Origin: an uncultured Bacteroidales bacterium
GTDB taxonomy: Bacteria > Bacteroidota > Bacteroidia > Bacteroidales > Muribaculaceae
NCBI GenBank assembly: GCA_900547755.1
Contig: URIC01000003.1
Coordinates: 1-64,000, forward strand
Direction: 5' to 3'
DNA length: 64,000 nt
Shown: piece by piece, positions 18,372 through 26,571 of the stretch
Layout of the letters: each line of letters starts with the position of its first letter
How positions within the stretch are numbered: position 1 is the stretch's first letter
Made by a program: the position numbers and the translations under genes
Notes under the pieces: generated by a model
What the model was told of the DNA's origin: nothing
Database searches by the model: none
What the model saw: the letters and a program-made list of their open reading frames with translations, nothing else

Positions 18372-19151
18372 TCAGCGGCCGGCTTTCAGACCTGCTATTA
18401 CAGCGGGAGTGAAGCCGTGTGCCTCCATGGCATTGAGTCCTCTGATGGTCAGCCCTCCGGCTGTGGTCACTTTGTCTATCTCGGCTTCGGCATGGGCCCC
18501 TGGCTGACCGAGCAGTGCCGCGGTGCCCTCTAACGTGGCCGCGACTATGGACTGCGCTTCGGACGCACGAAAGCCGAGTTCCACGCCCCCTTCCACAGCG
18601 GCACGGACATATCGGAGCGCGTAAGCTATGCCGCACGAGGCGAGGGCGGCGGCTCCGGGCAGCAGTCGTTCTTCTATTTCCTTTACATGGCCCAAACGGC
18701 TGAAGGCTTTCGCGGCAAGGGTGGCGGTTCCGCTGATGTTGACTATAAAGGTCATGGATTTGCGCAAGGCCATGGCTGTGTTGGGCATGACAAGCGAGAG
18801 GTTGCACCCTCCTTTGCTCCAACCGAACATTTCCAGCAGTTCGTTGCCGGAGACACCTGCAACGATTACCGCCACCTGGGTTCTGCGGGGGTCAATGAGT
18901 CCTTTCAGTTCCTCTATCACGTCGGGTAATATCCATGGCTTTACGGCTATGACAAGGAGGTCGGCATCCTCGGCCGCCTTGCGGTTGTCCGGTGTCGTGA
19001 CGATGCCGAGTTCGCGCAGAGATGCCAATTTGCTGTCCAAGGGGTTGGAAACCGTTATATATTCAGGCTTTGCGCCTGCTTCCGCCAGTCCGCGTGCCAC
19101 AGCGCCGCCCATGGCACCGGCGCCGATAATACCAATCTTACAGTCGTGCAT
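18372..19151 (-). CDS. proC: Pyrroline-5-carboxylate reductase
   Basis: Last step of proline synthesis: NAD(P)H-dependent reduction of pyrroline-5-carboxylate. 259 residues. The Rossmann motif GIIGAGAMGGAVA is at 8-20 and the C-terminal dimerisation region carries DKVTTAGGLTIRGL, the family signature. It is 43 bases downstream of a small lipoprotein gene and may be co-transcribed with it. The C-terminus ends at GLKAGR, slightly short compared with the 270 or so residues common in the family. Confidence 0.94.
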   Translation of the reverse strand: MHDCKIGIIGAGAMGGAVARGLAEAGAKPEYITVSNPLDSKLASLRELGIVTTPDNRKAAEDADLLVIAVKPWILPDVIEELKGLIDPRRTQVAVIVAGVSGNELLEMFGWSKGGCNLSLVMPNTAMALRKSMTFIVNISGTATLAAKAFSRLGHVKEIEERLLPGAAALASCGIAYALRYVRAAVEGGVELGFRASEAQSIVAATLEGTAALLGQPGAHAEAEIDKVTTAGGLTIRGLNAMEAHGFTPAVIAGLKAGR

Positions 19152-19194
19152 AACTTATTTCAAAATCTTCTCTAAATAGTTTCCGGTTCAAATG

Positions 19195-19701
19195 TTATTT
19201 GAACATATCTCCGATGTTTTCTCGTACATCCGAGAGGTAGTGGCTTTTGAATAAAACCCTATCTGTTTCGGAATTGACATCTTCGACTATTTGCTGTCTG
19301 TCATATTTCTTGCCGTCTAAATCATATATTTTGCAAGTTGTCACGATAAAAAAATTGGAGATACTCTTTTTTAACAATTCTCTGTCTCCATTGGTGAGTT
19401 CCGTTTGGTTATTGTCGGATACAGATGTCAAATCATCACATTCCTCTGCGATTTTGTCAATCATTTCACTTGATGTCGCATTGGCTATCTTTTCCGCGCA
19501 TCTGTCAGCGATGTCGCAGAAGTCCTTGACTTGGCTTGAAACTTCGTTGGAATCAAGGTCCGTTTCATCCGCTTCAGCGGATATGTAAGCGGTATCTTCG
19601 TCAATATTGCCGTTTCCGGATTTTTGGGAAGAGGTACAGCCTGCGAAAACCAGGCTTACCGAGATAATCGCGAAGAGTCGGTTCAGGTAAGTTGATTTCA
19701 T
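19195..19701 (-). CDS. Small exported lipoprotein, paralogue of the next gene upstream
   Basis: A 168-residue protein with a signal peptide ending in the lipobox VFAGC, so it is a predicted lipoprotein. The mature part is acidic and mostly helical. Its pattern (CDIADRCAEKIANATS, then DRELLKKSISNFFIVTT, then a helical end) lines up with the protein encoded at 19894-20397: same length, same order of elements, low identity. No known family recognised. It lies between proC and its paralogue. Confidence 0.75.
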   Translation of the reverse strand: MKSTYLNRLFAIISVSLVFAGCTSSQKSGNGNIDEDTAYISAEADETDLDSNEVSSQVKDFCDIADRCAEKIANATSSEMIDKIAEECDDLTSVSDNNQTELTNGDRELLKKSISNFFIVTTCKIYDLDGKKYDRQQIVEDVNSETDRVLFKSHYLSDVRENIGDMFK

Positions 19702-19893
19702 TTGTTCTTGTTTTTTGTGGGGTGATTGATGGTGTTGATTAATCAGGGGAGAGGATGGACTGCCGTTCTATCAGCCAGTCGGTGATTGTCCGGGGTTCCT
19801 CCCGTTTTGATTTCTCCGAAATCTTCTATTCCTATAGGATATCGTGTGTGTGGCTTGTCCATCTGCTATTGGGTTTCTTTGGGGGTGAAATTG

Positions 19894-20397
19894 CTAAAAA
19901 TCAGTCCTTGGCATGTTTTTCATATTGCTGAACAGTTCTTTTAGCGTGTCGCTGTTGGACAATACGCGCAATACCAGCTTATTGGATTCTACGGAAATTG
20001 TGTCAAGCATCGTGTCGTCGCAATTTCCCCCTATTAGAAGCTCTACTTGTCGGGTGGCGCCTGCAATTATAAAATTGGCAAAAGTGTTTTGCAACATCTT
20101 TTTATCGATGTCAAAGAGCTCAACGTCGTCATTCCCGTATGTCTCTTCCACTGTGTCAAGCACTTCGCAGATTCTTTTAATCTCTGCGTCGGAAGATGCC
20201 TTCTTCACCTCTTCGGTAGCCGCATCGATAATCTCGCATATTTCTTCCACCGACATAGAGGGGATTTCTTCGTAAGTGACCGAAGCTGCCTCCTTGTCGG
20301 AGACCGCCAAATTATCTGCTTTACTCGTGGGGGATAAAGCAATCAGTGTCAGGAATGTGATTGCCGCGAATTTGGCGGAACGCTTTGACTTCTTCAT
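19894..20397 (-). CDS. Small exported protein, paralogue of the downstream lipoprotein
   Basis: A 167-residue protein with an N-terminal signal sequence (KFAAITFLTLIALSPTSKA) but no lipobox cysteine, so it is probably periplasmic. The mature part has VEEICEIIDAATEEVKKASS, a central DIDKKMLQNTFANFIIAGATR and a helical tail, matching the layout of its neighbour at 19195-19701. It starts 33 bases after lepA ends. Function unknown. Confidence 0.75.
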   Translation of the reverse strand: MKKSKRSAKFAAITFLTLIALSPTSKADNLAVSDKEAASVTYEEIPSMSVEEICEIIDAATEEVKKASSDAEIKRICEVLDTVEETYGNDDVELFDIDKKMLQNTFANFIIAGATRQVELLIGGNCDDTMLDTISVESNKLVLRVLSNSDTLKELFSNMKNMPRTDF

Positions 20398-20430
20398 TTT
20401 GCGGGATATTCAGGTGATTTGCGAGGGCGT

Positions 20431-22218
20431 TTAATCAAGTTTCAGGACTGCGAGGAAAGCCTTCTGGGGCACCTCGACGCTGCCTATCTGCTTCATGCGC
20501 TTTTTACCGGCTTTCTGTTTTTCCAGGAGCTTGCGTTTACGGCTTATGTCACCTCCGTAGCACTTGGCGGTGACATCCTTGCGCACGGCCTTTATCGTCT
20601 CGCGGGCAATGATTTTGGCGCCTATGGCCGCCTGGATGGCTATGTCGAACTGTTGGCGCGGAATAAGTTCTTTAAGTTTCTCGCACATACGTCGGCCGAA
20701 CTTCACGGCGTTGTCCGCGTGGGTCAGGGTCGAGAGGGCATCCACGCTCTCCCCGTTAAGGAGTATGTCTAACTTCACCAGCTTGCTCTCGCGGAAGTCG
20801 TGCAGGTGATAGTCAAAGGAAGCGTAGCCTTTGGAGATGCTCTTCAGCTTGTCGTAGAAATCAATCACGATTTCTCCCAACGGCATGTCAAACACCATCT
20901 CCATGCGGTTGCCGGATATGTATTCCTGTTTCACCAGCTCGCCGCGCTTGGCCAGACAAAGGGTCATTATAGGACCTATGAACTCGGCGGCTGTGATTAC
21001 CGAAGCGCGTATGTAGGGCTCCTCGATGTGGTCTATGAGGGTAGGCTCGGGCAGTCCGGAGGGATTGTGTACCTCGGTCATGTTCCCTTTCTTGTCATAT
21101 ACGCGGTATGAGACGTTGGGCACCGTAGTGATTACGTCCATGTCGAACTCGCGTCCCAGACGCTCCTGCACTATTTCCATGTGCAGCAGGCCGAGGAATC
21201 CGCAGCGGAAACCGAATCCGAGTGCGGCCGAAGATTCCGGCTGGAAGGTGAGCGAGGCATCGTTGAGCTGCAGCTTCTCGAGCGAGGCACGCAGGTTCTC
21301 GAAGTCCTCCGTCTCTATGGGGTAGACACCGGCGAAGACCATAGGTTTCACCTCCTCGAACCCCTCGATTGCCTTGTCGCAGGGCTGCTCCACATGGGTG
21401 ATGGTGTCTCCCACACGCACCTCGCGGCTCGTCTTGATGCCGGAGATGATGTAGCCCACATTGCCGGCCGAGAGTTCTTTGCGGGGGGACATCTGCAGCT
21501 TGAGCACGCCAATCTCGTCCGCATGGTACTCCTTGCCGGTGGAGACGAATTTCACAAAGTCATCCTTTCGGATGGTGCCGTTGACAATCTTGAAGTAGGC
21601 TATGATGCCTCGGAAGGGGTTGAATACGGAGTCGAAGATAAGTGCCTGCAACGGAGCTTTCGGGTCCCCTTTGGGAGCGGGAATACGTTCCACGATGGCG
21701 CGGAGTATATCCTGGACTCCCATGCCGGTCTTGCCCGAGGCACGAATGACTTCAGAAGGGTCGCAACCCAACAGGTCGACTACCTGGTCCTCCACCTCGT
21801 CGGGCTTTGCGCTGTCCAGGTCACATTTGTTGAGTATGGGAATAATCTCCAGGTCGTTCTCTATGGCCATATACAGGTTGGAGATGGTCTGTGCCTGTAT
21901 GCCCTGGCTGGCGTCCACAATCAGCAAGGCTCCCTCGCAGGCGGCTATGGAGCGGGACACCTCGTAGGAGAAGTCCACATGTCCCGGAGTGTCAATAAGA
22001 TTGAGCACATACTTTTCGCCGTCCAGCTCGAAATCCATCTGAATGGCGTGGCTTTTTATAGTTATGCCGCGCTCGCGCTCCAGGTCCATGTCGTCCAGCA
22101 CCTGCGCCTCCATATCCTTGGGGGCAACGGTGTGAGTAAATTCCAGAAGACGGTCGGCAAGGGTACTCTTGCCGTGGTCGATATGTGCTATAATGCAGAA
22201 GTTGCGTATATTCTTCAT
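20431..22218 (-). CDS. lepA: Elongation factor 4 (LepA)
   Basis: Ribosome-associated translational GTPase. From ATG 22218 ([19 protein letters not shown]) it is 595 residues, the usual length. G1 is AHIDHGKST at 11-19, DTPGH and NKCD are present, and the LepA-specific C-terminal domain is recognisable ([25 protein letters not shown]). Thirteen extra upstream codons are open but do not belong to the family N-terminus, and the promoter position fits 22218. It is divergent from htpG. Confidence 0.96.
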   Translation of the reverse strand: MKNIRNFCIIAHIDHGKSTLADRLLEFTHTVAPKDMEAQVLDDMDLERERGITIKSHAIQMDFELDGEKYVLNLIDTPGHVDFSYEVSRSIAACEGALLIVDASQGIQAQTISNLYMAIENDLEIIPILNKCDLDSAKPDEVEDQVVDLLGCDPSEVIRASGKTGMGVQDILRAIVERIPAPKGDPKAPLQALIFDSVFNPFRGIIAYFKIVNGTIRKDDFVKFVSTGKEYHADEIGVLKLQMSPRKELSAGNVGYIISGIKTSREVRVGDTITHVEQPCDKAIEGFEEVKPMVFAGVYPIETEDFENLRASLEKLQLNDASLTFQPESSAALGFGFRCGFLGLLHMEIVQERLGREFDMDVITTVPNVSYRVYDKKGNMTEVHNPSGLPEPTLIDHIEEPYIRASVITAAEFIGPIMTLCLAKRGELVKQEYISGNRMEMVFDMPLGEIVIDFYDKLKSISKGYASFDYHLHDFRESKLVKLDILLNGESVDALSTLTHADNAVKFGRRMCEKLKELIPRQQFDIAIQAAIGAKIIARETIKAVRKDVTAKCYGGDISRKRKLLEKQKAGKKRMKQIGSVEVPQKAFLAVLKLD

Positions 22219-22264
22219 AACAGAGTCAAGGAAACGGGGAGGGACACACCACCCCAAATAAATG

Positions 22265-22296
22265 CAAATTTACGAACTTTTTCTCATTCGGGCAAA
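22265..22296 (-). promoter_or_regulatory. Promoter of lepA
   Basis: On the minus strand TTTG (22293-22296), 20 bases, TAAATTTG (22265-22272): exact Bacteroidetes pattern, about 42 bases before the lepA ATG. Confidence 0.75.
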
Positions 22297-22413
22297 TTGG
22301 GTGACACTCAGAGAGTTTTTTAAGTCATTGGCCTTTATGACCATAAAGATATTTTTTTATGACGTCGCGGAATGTGGGTAAACATTGCGGGACGGGTGGA
22401 TGTTGTGTAGTTG

Positions 22414-22429
22414 TGGCACGGTTTTTGTA
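22414..22429 (+). promoter_or_regulatory. Candidate sigma-54 promoter of htpG
   Basis: TGGCACGGTTTTTGTA matches the -24/-12 consensus TGGCACG-N4-TTGCA with one mismatch (TTGT for TTGC), in the right orientation about 50 bases upstream of the htpG ATG. No good TAnnTTTG box is present in that interval. Confidence 0.45.
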
Positions 22430-22479
22430 TTGGCCACTTCAGTCAGACATATTGAATCAAAACATTTTAAAATAATTAT

Positions 22480-24534
22480 ATGACAACCGGAAAAATCGGG
22501 GTTACAACTGAGAATATTTTCCCCGTCATCAAAAAATTCCTGTATTCAGACCATGAGATATTCCTGCGCGAGCTGGTGAGTAACGCCGTAGACGCTACAC
22601 GTAAGCTGCGCACCCTTTCCTCTTTCGGTGATTTCAAAGGGGAGTTGGGCGATATGCGTGTGTATGTCAAGGCAGACAAAGAGGCAGGTACTCTGACAGT
22701 CTCCGACCATGGCATCGGCATGGATGCTGAAGATATTGAGAAATACATCAACCAGATAGCCTTTTCTGGTGCGGAGGAATTCCTGGCCAAGTACAAGGAC
22801 AGCGACATCATAGGCCATTTCGGTCTTGGCTTCTATTCCGCATTCATGGTCAGCAAGAAGGTGGAAATACGTTCTCTGAGCTATAAAGAGGGCGCCAGAC
22901 CGGTACTTTGGAGCTGTGATGGCTCTCCCGAGTTCACTATGACCGAGGAGGGTGTGGAGAAGACGGAGCGCGGCACCGACATAGTTCTCTATATCGACGA
23001 TGAGAGCAAGGAGTTCCTGGAACAGGCCCGCATCGACACTCTGCTCAAGAAGTATTGCCGTTTCCTTCCTGTGCCCGTGATAAGCGGCAAGGAGCAGGAG
23101 TGGAAGGACGGCAAGTCGGTGGACACCGACCGCGACAAAGTGATTAATGCCACAGAGCCGCTGTGGACCAAGAAACCCGCAGACCTCAAGGATGAAGACT
23201 ATCTGCGTTTTTACCGTGAGCTGATGCCCGGCGCCGAGGAGCCCATGTTCTGGATTCACCTGAATGTGGATTACCCGTTCAACCTCACCGGAGTACTCTA
23301 TTTCCCGAAAATACGCAACAATTTCGATATTCAGAAGAATCGAATTCAGCTCTATTGCAATCAGGTGTATGTCACCGACCAGGTGGAGGGCGTGGTGCCT
23401 GAGTTCATGACCCTCATGCAGGGTGTAATTGATTCGCCGGACATCCCGCTGAATGTGAGCCGCAGTTACTTGCAGGCTGATTCCGCAGTGAAGAAGATTT
23501 CTTCTTATATCTCCAAGAAGGTGGCCGAGAAACTCGCATCAATGTATAAGGATGACCTTAAGGCTTACGAGTCCAAATGGGATGACATCAAGATTTTCAT
23601 AGAGTACGGTATGCTCACAGACCAGAAATTCTGTGATTCGGCTATGAAGTTCGTGTTGTTGAAGGATACAGAGGACGCTTATTTTAACCTGGAACAGTAC
23701 AAAGAGCTGACTCAGGCCGAACAGACCGACAAGGACAATAATCTGATATGGCTCTACGCTACCGACAAGGAGTCTCAGTACAGCTACATTCAGGCTGCGC
23801 GGGACAAAGGTTACAATGTATTGATGATGGACGGACAGCTTGACCCCCATTTCATATCCATGCTGGAGGGCAAGGAGGACAAGACACGCTTCGTGCGCGT
23901 CGACTCCGACATCGTGGACCGTCTGATTGTCAAGTCCGACAGTAAGACTGCAAATCTCACTCCGCTGCAGACAGATGTGATGAGCACGGTATTCAAGACA
24001 GGTATTCCCGCTGTGGAGAAGGCCGAGTTCATAGTCCGTTTTGAGGCTCTCAGTCCGGAGGAGGCGCCAGCTATGGTCACTCAGAACGAGTTCATGCGCC
24101 GCATGAAGGATATGGCTGTCGGGAACCCCGGTATGTCATTCTACAGCGAGATGCCCGACTCTTACGTTCTGGTGGTGAATACCGAGCATCCGGCGGTCAA
24201 GAAGATTGTGGATGATGCCACCGGCGCTCTTGAGAGCAAGGTTCAGCCGTTGCGTAACGAGATCGAGGCTTACAACAACAGCATCACCGAAGCCCGAAAG
24301 GAGCTTGACGGCAAGAAGGACGACAAGGAAGCCGTCGAGGCGCTGAACAGCAAGATTGCCGAATCCGAGAAGAAAGTGGGCGAACTGCGAGCCGAGGAGG
24401 AGAAGATGGAGCGCGATTATGCCGCCACTCAGCCCAAGTTGCGCCAGGTGGCCGACCTGGCTCTGCTGGCTGCGGGTCTGCTCAGCGGAGAAGCATTGGC
24501 TGCCTTCGTAAAACGTAGCGCTTCAATGCTTTGA
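22480..24534 (+). CDS. htpG: Chaperone HtpG (Hsp90)
   Basis: ATP-dependent Hsp90 chaperone. 684 residues. The GHKL ATPase domain shows EIFLRELVSNAVDA at about 26-39, DHGIGM at about 75-80 and GHFGLGFYSAFMV near 109-121. Middle-domain PKIRNNFDIQKNRIQLYCNQVYVTD and a C-terminal coiled, charged segment with many Lys/Glu (about 585-650) follow. It is transcribed divergently from lepA and convergently with asd; a long stem-loop marks its 3' end. Confidence 0.96.
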   Translation: MTTGKIGVTTENIFPVIKKFLYSDHEIFLRELVSNAVDATRKLRTLSSFGDFKGELGDMRVYVKADKEAGTLTVSDHGIGMDAEDIEKYINQIAFSGAEEFLAKYKDSDIIGHFGLGFYSAFMVSKKVEIRSLSYKEGARPVLWSCDGSPEFTMTEEGVEKTERGTDIVLYIDDESKEFLEQARIDTLLKKYCRFLPVPVISGKEQEWKDGKSVDTDRDKVINATEPLWTKKPADLKDEDYLRFYRELMPGAEEPMFWIHLNVDYPFNLTGVLYFPKIRNNFDIQKNRIQLYCNQVYVTDQVEGVVPEFMTLMQGVIDSPDIPLNVSRSYLQADSAVKKISSYISKKVAEKLASMYKDDLKAYESKWDDIKIFIEYGMLTDQKFCDSAMKFVLLKDTEDAYFNLEQYKELTQAEQTDKDNNLIWLYATDKESQYSYIQAARDKGYNVLMMDGQLDPHFISMLEGKEDKTRFVRVDSDIVDRLIVKSDSKTANLTPLQTDVMSTVFKTGIPAVEKAEFIVRFEALSPEEAPAMVTQNEFMRRMKDMAVGNPGMSFYSEMPDSYVLVVNTEHPAVKKIVDDATGALESKVQPLRNEIEAYNNSITEARKELDGKKDDKEAVEALNSKIAESEKKVGELRAEEEKMERDYAATQPKLRQVADLALLAAGLLSGEALAAFVKRSASML

Positions 24535-24560
24535 ACCACCCCATATTCCCGTTGAAATAG

Positions 24561-24602
24561 CTCAGGGAGCCATTCCGGAATTGACCGGAATGGCTCCCTG
24601 AG
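24561..24602. terminator. Bidirectional stem-loop between htpG and asd
   Basis: A perfect 18-bp stem (24561-24578 with 24585-24602) and a 6-base loop lie between two convergent genes. Neither side has a long U-tract, but position and strength fit a shared terminator. Confidence 0.7.
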
Positions 24603-24619
24603 GTTTATGTATGGGTCGT

Positions 24620-25645
24620 CTATGCGAGGGAGGAGTCGTTGGCTATCAGCCATTGAGCGATCTGGACGGCATTCAGGGCTGCTCCCTTCTTGATTTGGTC
24701 GCCTACGGTCCAGAATGTCACGGCCCCCGGTACTGCCAGGTCTTCGCGTATGCGTCCTACATAGACCGGGTCTTTGCCGGCCAGGTTGTAGGGCATGGGG
24801 TATTCCTTGGCTGCTGGGTTGTCGACCACTACCAATCCTTGGGCCTTTTCCATGGCTTGGCGCACCTCGGCTGCGGTGAGGGGGCGTTCACATTCCACCC
24901 AGATGGCCTCGCTGTGGGACCGCATGACGGGCACACGCACACAGGTGGCGGACACGCCTATGGCGGGGGAGTGCAGTATCTTGCGGGTCTCGTTCAGCAT
25001 CTTCATCTCCTCCTTGGTGTAGTCGTTGTCCATAAAGACATCTATCTGAGGAATGAGGTTGAAGGCCAACTGAGCCGAGAACTTCTCGACAATGGGCTTC
25101 TCGCCGGCGAGTACCTGTGCCGTCTGAGTCTCCAACTCGGCCATTGCCGCCGCTCCGGCGCCGCTGGCTGCCTGGTAGGTGGCCACGTGAACACGTTTCA
25201 CCGGGCTGAGGTCGTTCACCGGCTTCAGGGCCACGAGCATCTGGATGGTGGTGCAGTTGGGGTTGCCGATTATGCCACGGGGACGCTCAAGGGCATCCTG
25301 CGCGTTCACTTCGGGTACCACAAGGGGCACATCCGGCTCCATGCGGAAGGCGGAGGAGTTGTCTATCATCACCGTGCCATGCTTCGTGATGGTCTCGGCA
25401 AACTCTTTGGAGGTGCCGGCGCCGGCGGACGTGAAAGCGATGTCCACGCCCTTGAAGTCATCATTGTGCTTCAGCTCCTTCACCTCTATCTTCTTGCCTC
25501 GGAAGGTGTATTTACGGCCGGCGCTGCGGCTTGAGCCGAAGAGCAGCAGTTCCCCGATGGGGAAGTTCTGCTCGTCCAGGACGCGCAGAAACTCCTGGCC
25601 TACGGCGCCGCTGGCACCCACAATCGCTACTCTATACTGTTTCAT
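24620..25645 (-). CDS. asd: Aspartate-semialdehyde dehydrogenase
   Basis: NADPH-dependent conversion of aspartyl phosphate to aspartate semialdehyde, feeding lysine/diaminopimelate, threonine and methionine synthesis. 341 residues. N-terminal [19 protein letters not shown] (5-23), nucleophile Cys131 in GNPNCTT, and the acid/base region with [11 protein letters not shown]. It starts 12 bases after fabD and is last in the minus-strand run from manA. Confidence 0.96.
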   Translation of the reverse strand: MKQYRVAIVGASGAVGQEFLRVLDEQNFPIGELLLFGSSRSAGRKYTFRGKKIEVKELKHNDDFKGVDIAFTSAGAGTSKEFAETITKHGTVMIDNSSAFRMEPDVPLVVPEVNAQDALERPRGIIGNPNCTTIQMLVALKPVNDLSPVKRVHVATYQAASGAGAAAMAELETQTAQVLAGEKPIVEKFSAQLAFNLIPQIDVFMDNDYTKEEMKMLNETRKILHSPAIGVSATCVRVPVMRSHSEAIWVECERPLTAAEVRQAMEKAQGLVVVDNPAAKEYPMPYNLAGKDPVYVGRIREDLAVPGAVTFWTVGDQIKKGAALNAVQIAQWLIANDSSLA

Positions 25646-25657
25646 GGCAGTCCGGAA

Positions 25658-26536
25658 TTATTGACGGCCTTCTGTGGCCACGCTGCGGTCAATCTTCTTG
25701 ACCAGCCCCTGAAGCACATTGCCGGGACCCAGTTCCGTGAAAGAGTCGGCGCCGTCGGCAATCATGGCCTGCACGTCGTAAGTCCAGCGTACCGGGGCTG
25801 TGAGCTGAGCCAGCAGGTTGGCTTTGATTTCCTTGGGGTCTGTGTGAGGCTTGCCGTCCACATTCTGGTATACGGGGCATACGGGAGTATGGAACTCGGC
25901 GGCCTCGATGGCGGCGGAGAGCTTGTCGGCGGCAGGTTGCATCAGGGGGCTGTGGAAGGCTCCGCCCACTTTCAGTTTCAGGGCACGTTTGGCACCGGCT
26001 TCAAGCATCTTTGCGCAAGCGGCGTCCACACCCTCTATGGTGCCGGAAATAACTACCTGTCCGGGGCAGTTGTAATTGGCGGGAGCCACTATATCGTCAA
26101 TCTCGGCGCAGAGCGCCTCCACTTTCTCATCGGGGAGGGCGAGAACGGCAGCCATAGTGGAGGGGCGTAGCTCGCAGGCGTGCTGCATGGCCTGTGCGCG
26201 GGCGCTGACCAGTTTCAGGCCCTCTTCGAAGGAGAGAGCGCCGGCAGCTACCAGTGCGGAGAACTCTCCGAGACTGTGGCCGGCCACCATATCGGGCTTG
26301 AACTCCTCGCCCATGGTCTTGGCCAGGATTACGGAGTGAAGGAAGATGGCGGGCTGTGTCACTTTTGTCTGACGCAGGTCCTCTTCCGTGCCATTGAACA
26401 TAAGGTCCGTGATGCGGAAGCCGAGTACCTCGTTTGCCTTCTCAAACATGGCGCGGGCGGTCTCGTTGTTGTCATACAGGTCCTTGCCCATTCCTACGAA
26501 CTGGGCTCCCTGACCGGGAAATACAAATGCTTTCAT
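25658..26536 (-). CDS. fabD: Malonyl-CoA--acyl carrier protein transacylase
   Basis: Loads malonate onto ACP for fatty acid synthesis. 292 residues. N-terminal FPGQGAQFVGMGKDL, nucleophile Ser88 in AGHSLGE, and the catalytic His in GGAFHSPLM (near residue 197). It starts 35 bases after the S9 peptidase stop and is followed after 12 bases by asd. Confidence 0.96.
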   Translation of the reverse strand: MKAFVFPGQGAQFVGMGKDLYDNNETARAMFEKANEVLGFRITDLMFNGTEEDLRQTKVTQPAIFLHSVILAKTMGEEFKPDMVAGHSLGEFSALVAAGALSFEEGLKLVSARAQAMQHACELRPSTMAAVLALPDEKVEALCAEIDDIVAPANYNCPGQVVISGTIEGVDAACAKMLEAGAKRALKLKVGGAFHSPLMQPAADKLSAAIEAAEFHTPVCPVYQNVDGKPHTDPKEIKANLLAQLTAPVRWTYDVQAMIADGADSFTELGPGNVLQGLVKKIDRSVATEGRQ

Positions 26537-26571
26537 AATCTGATTTTATTGTCTGCTATCAATATTTATTG

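Noticed and set aside
21181..22323. 380-codon open frame on the plus strand
   Set aside because: Antisense to lepA and running into its promoter.
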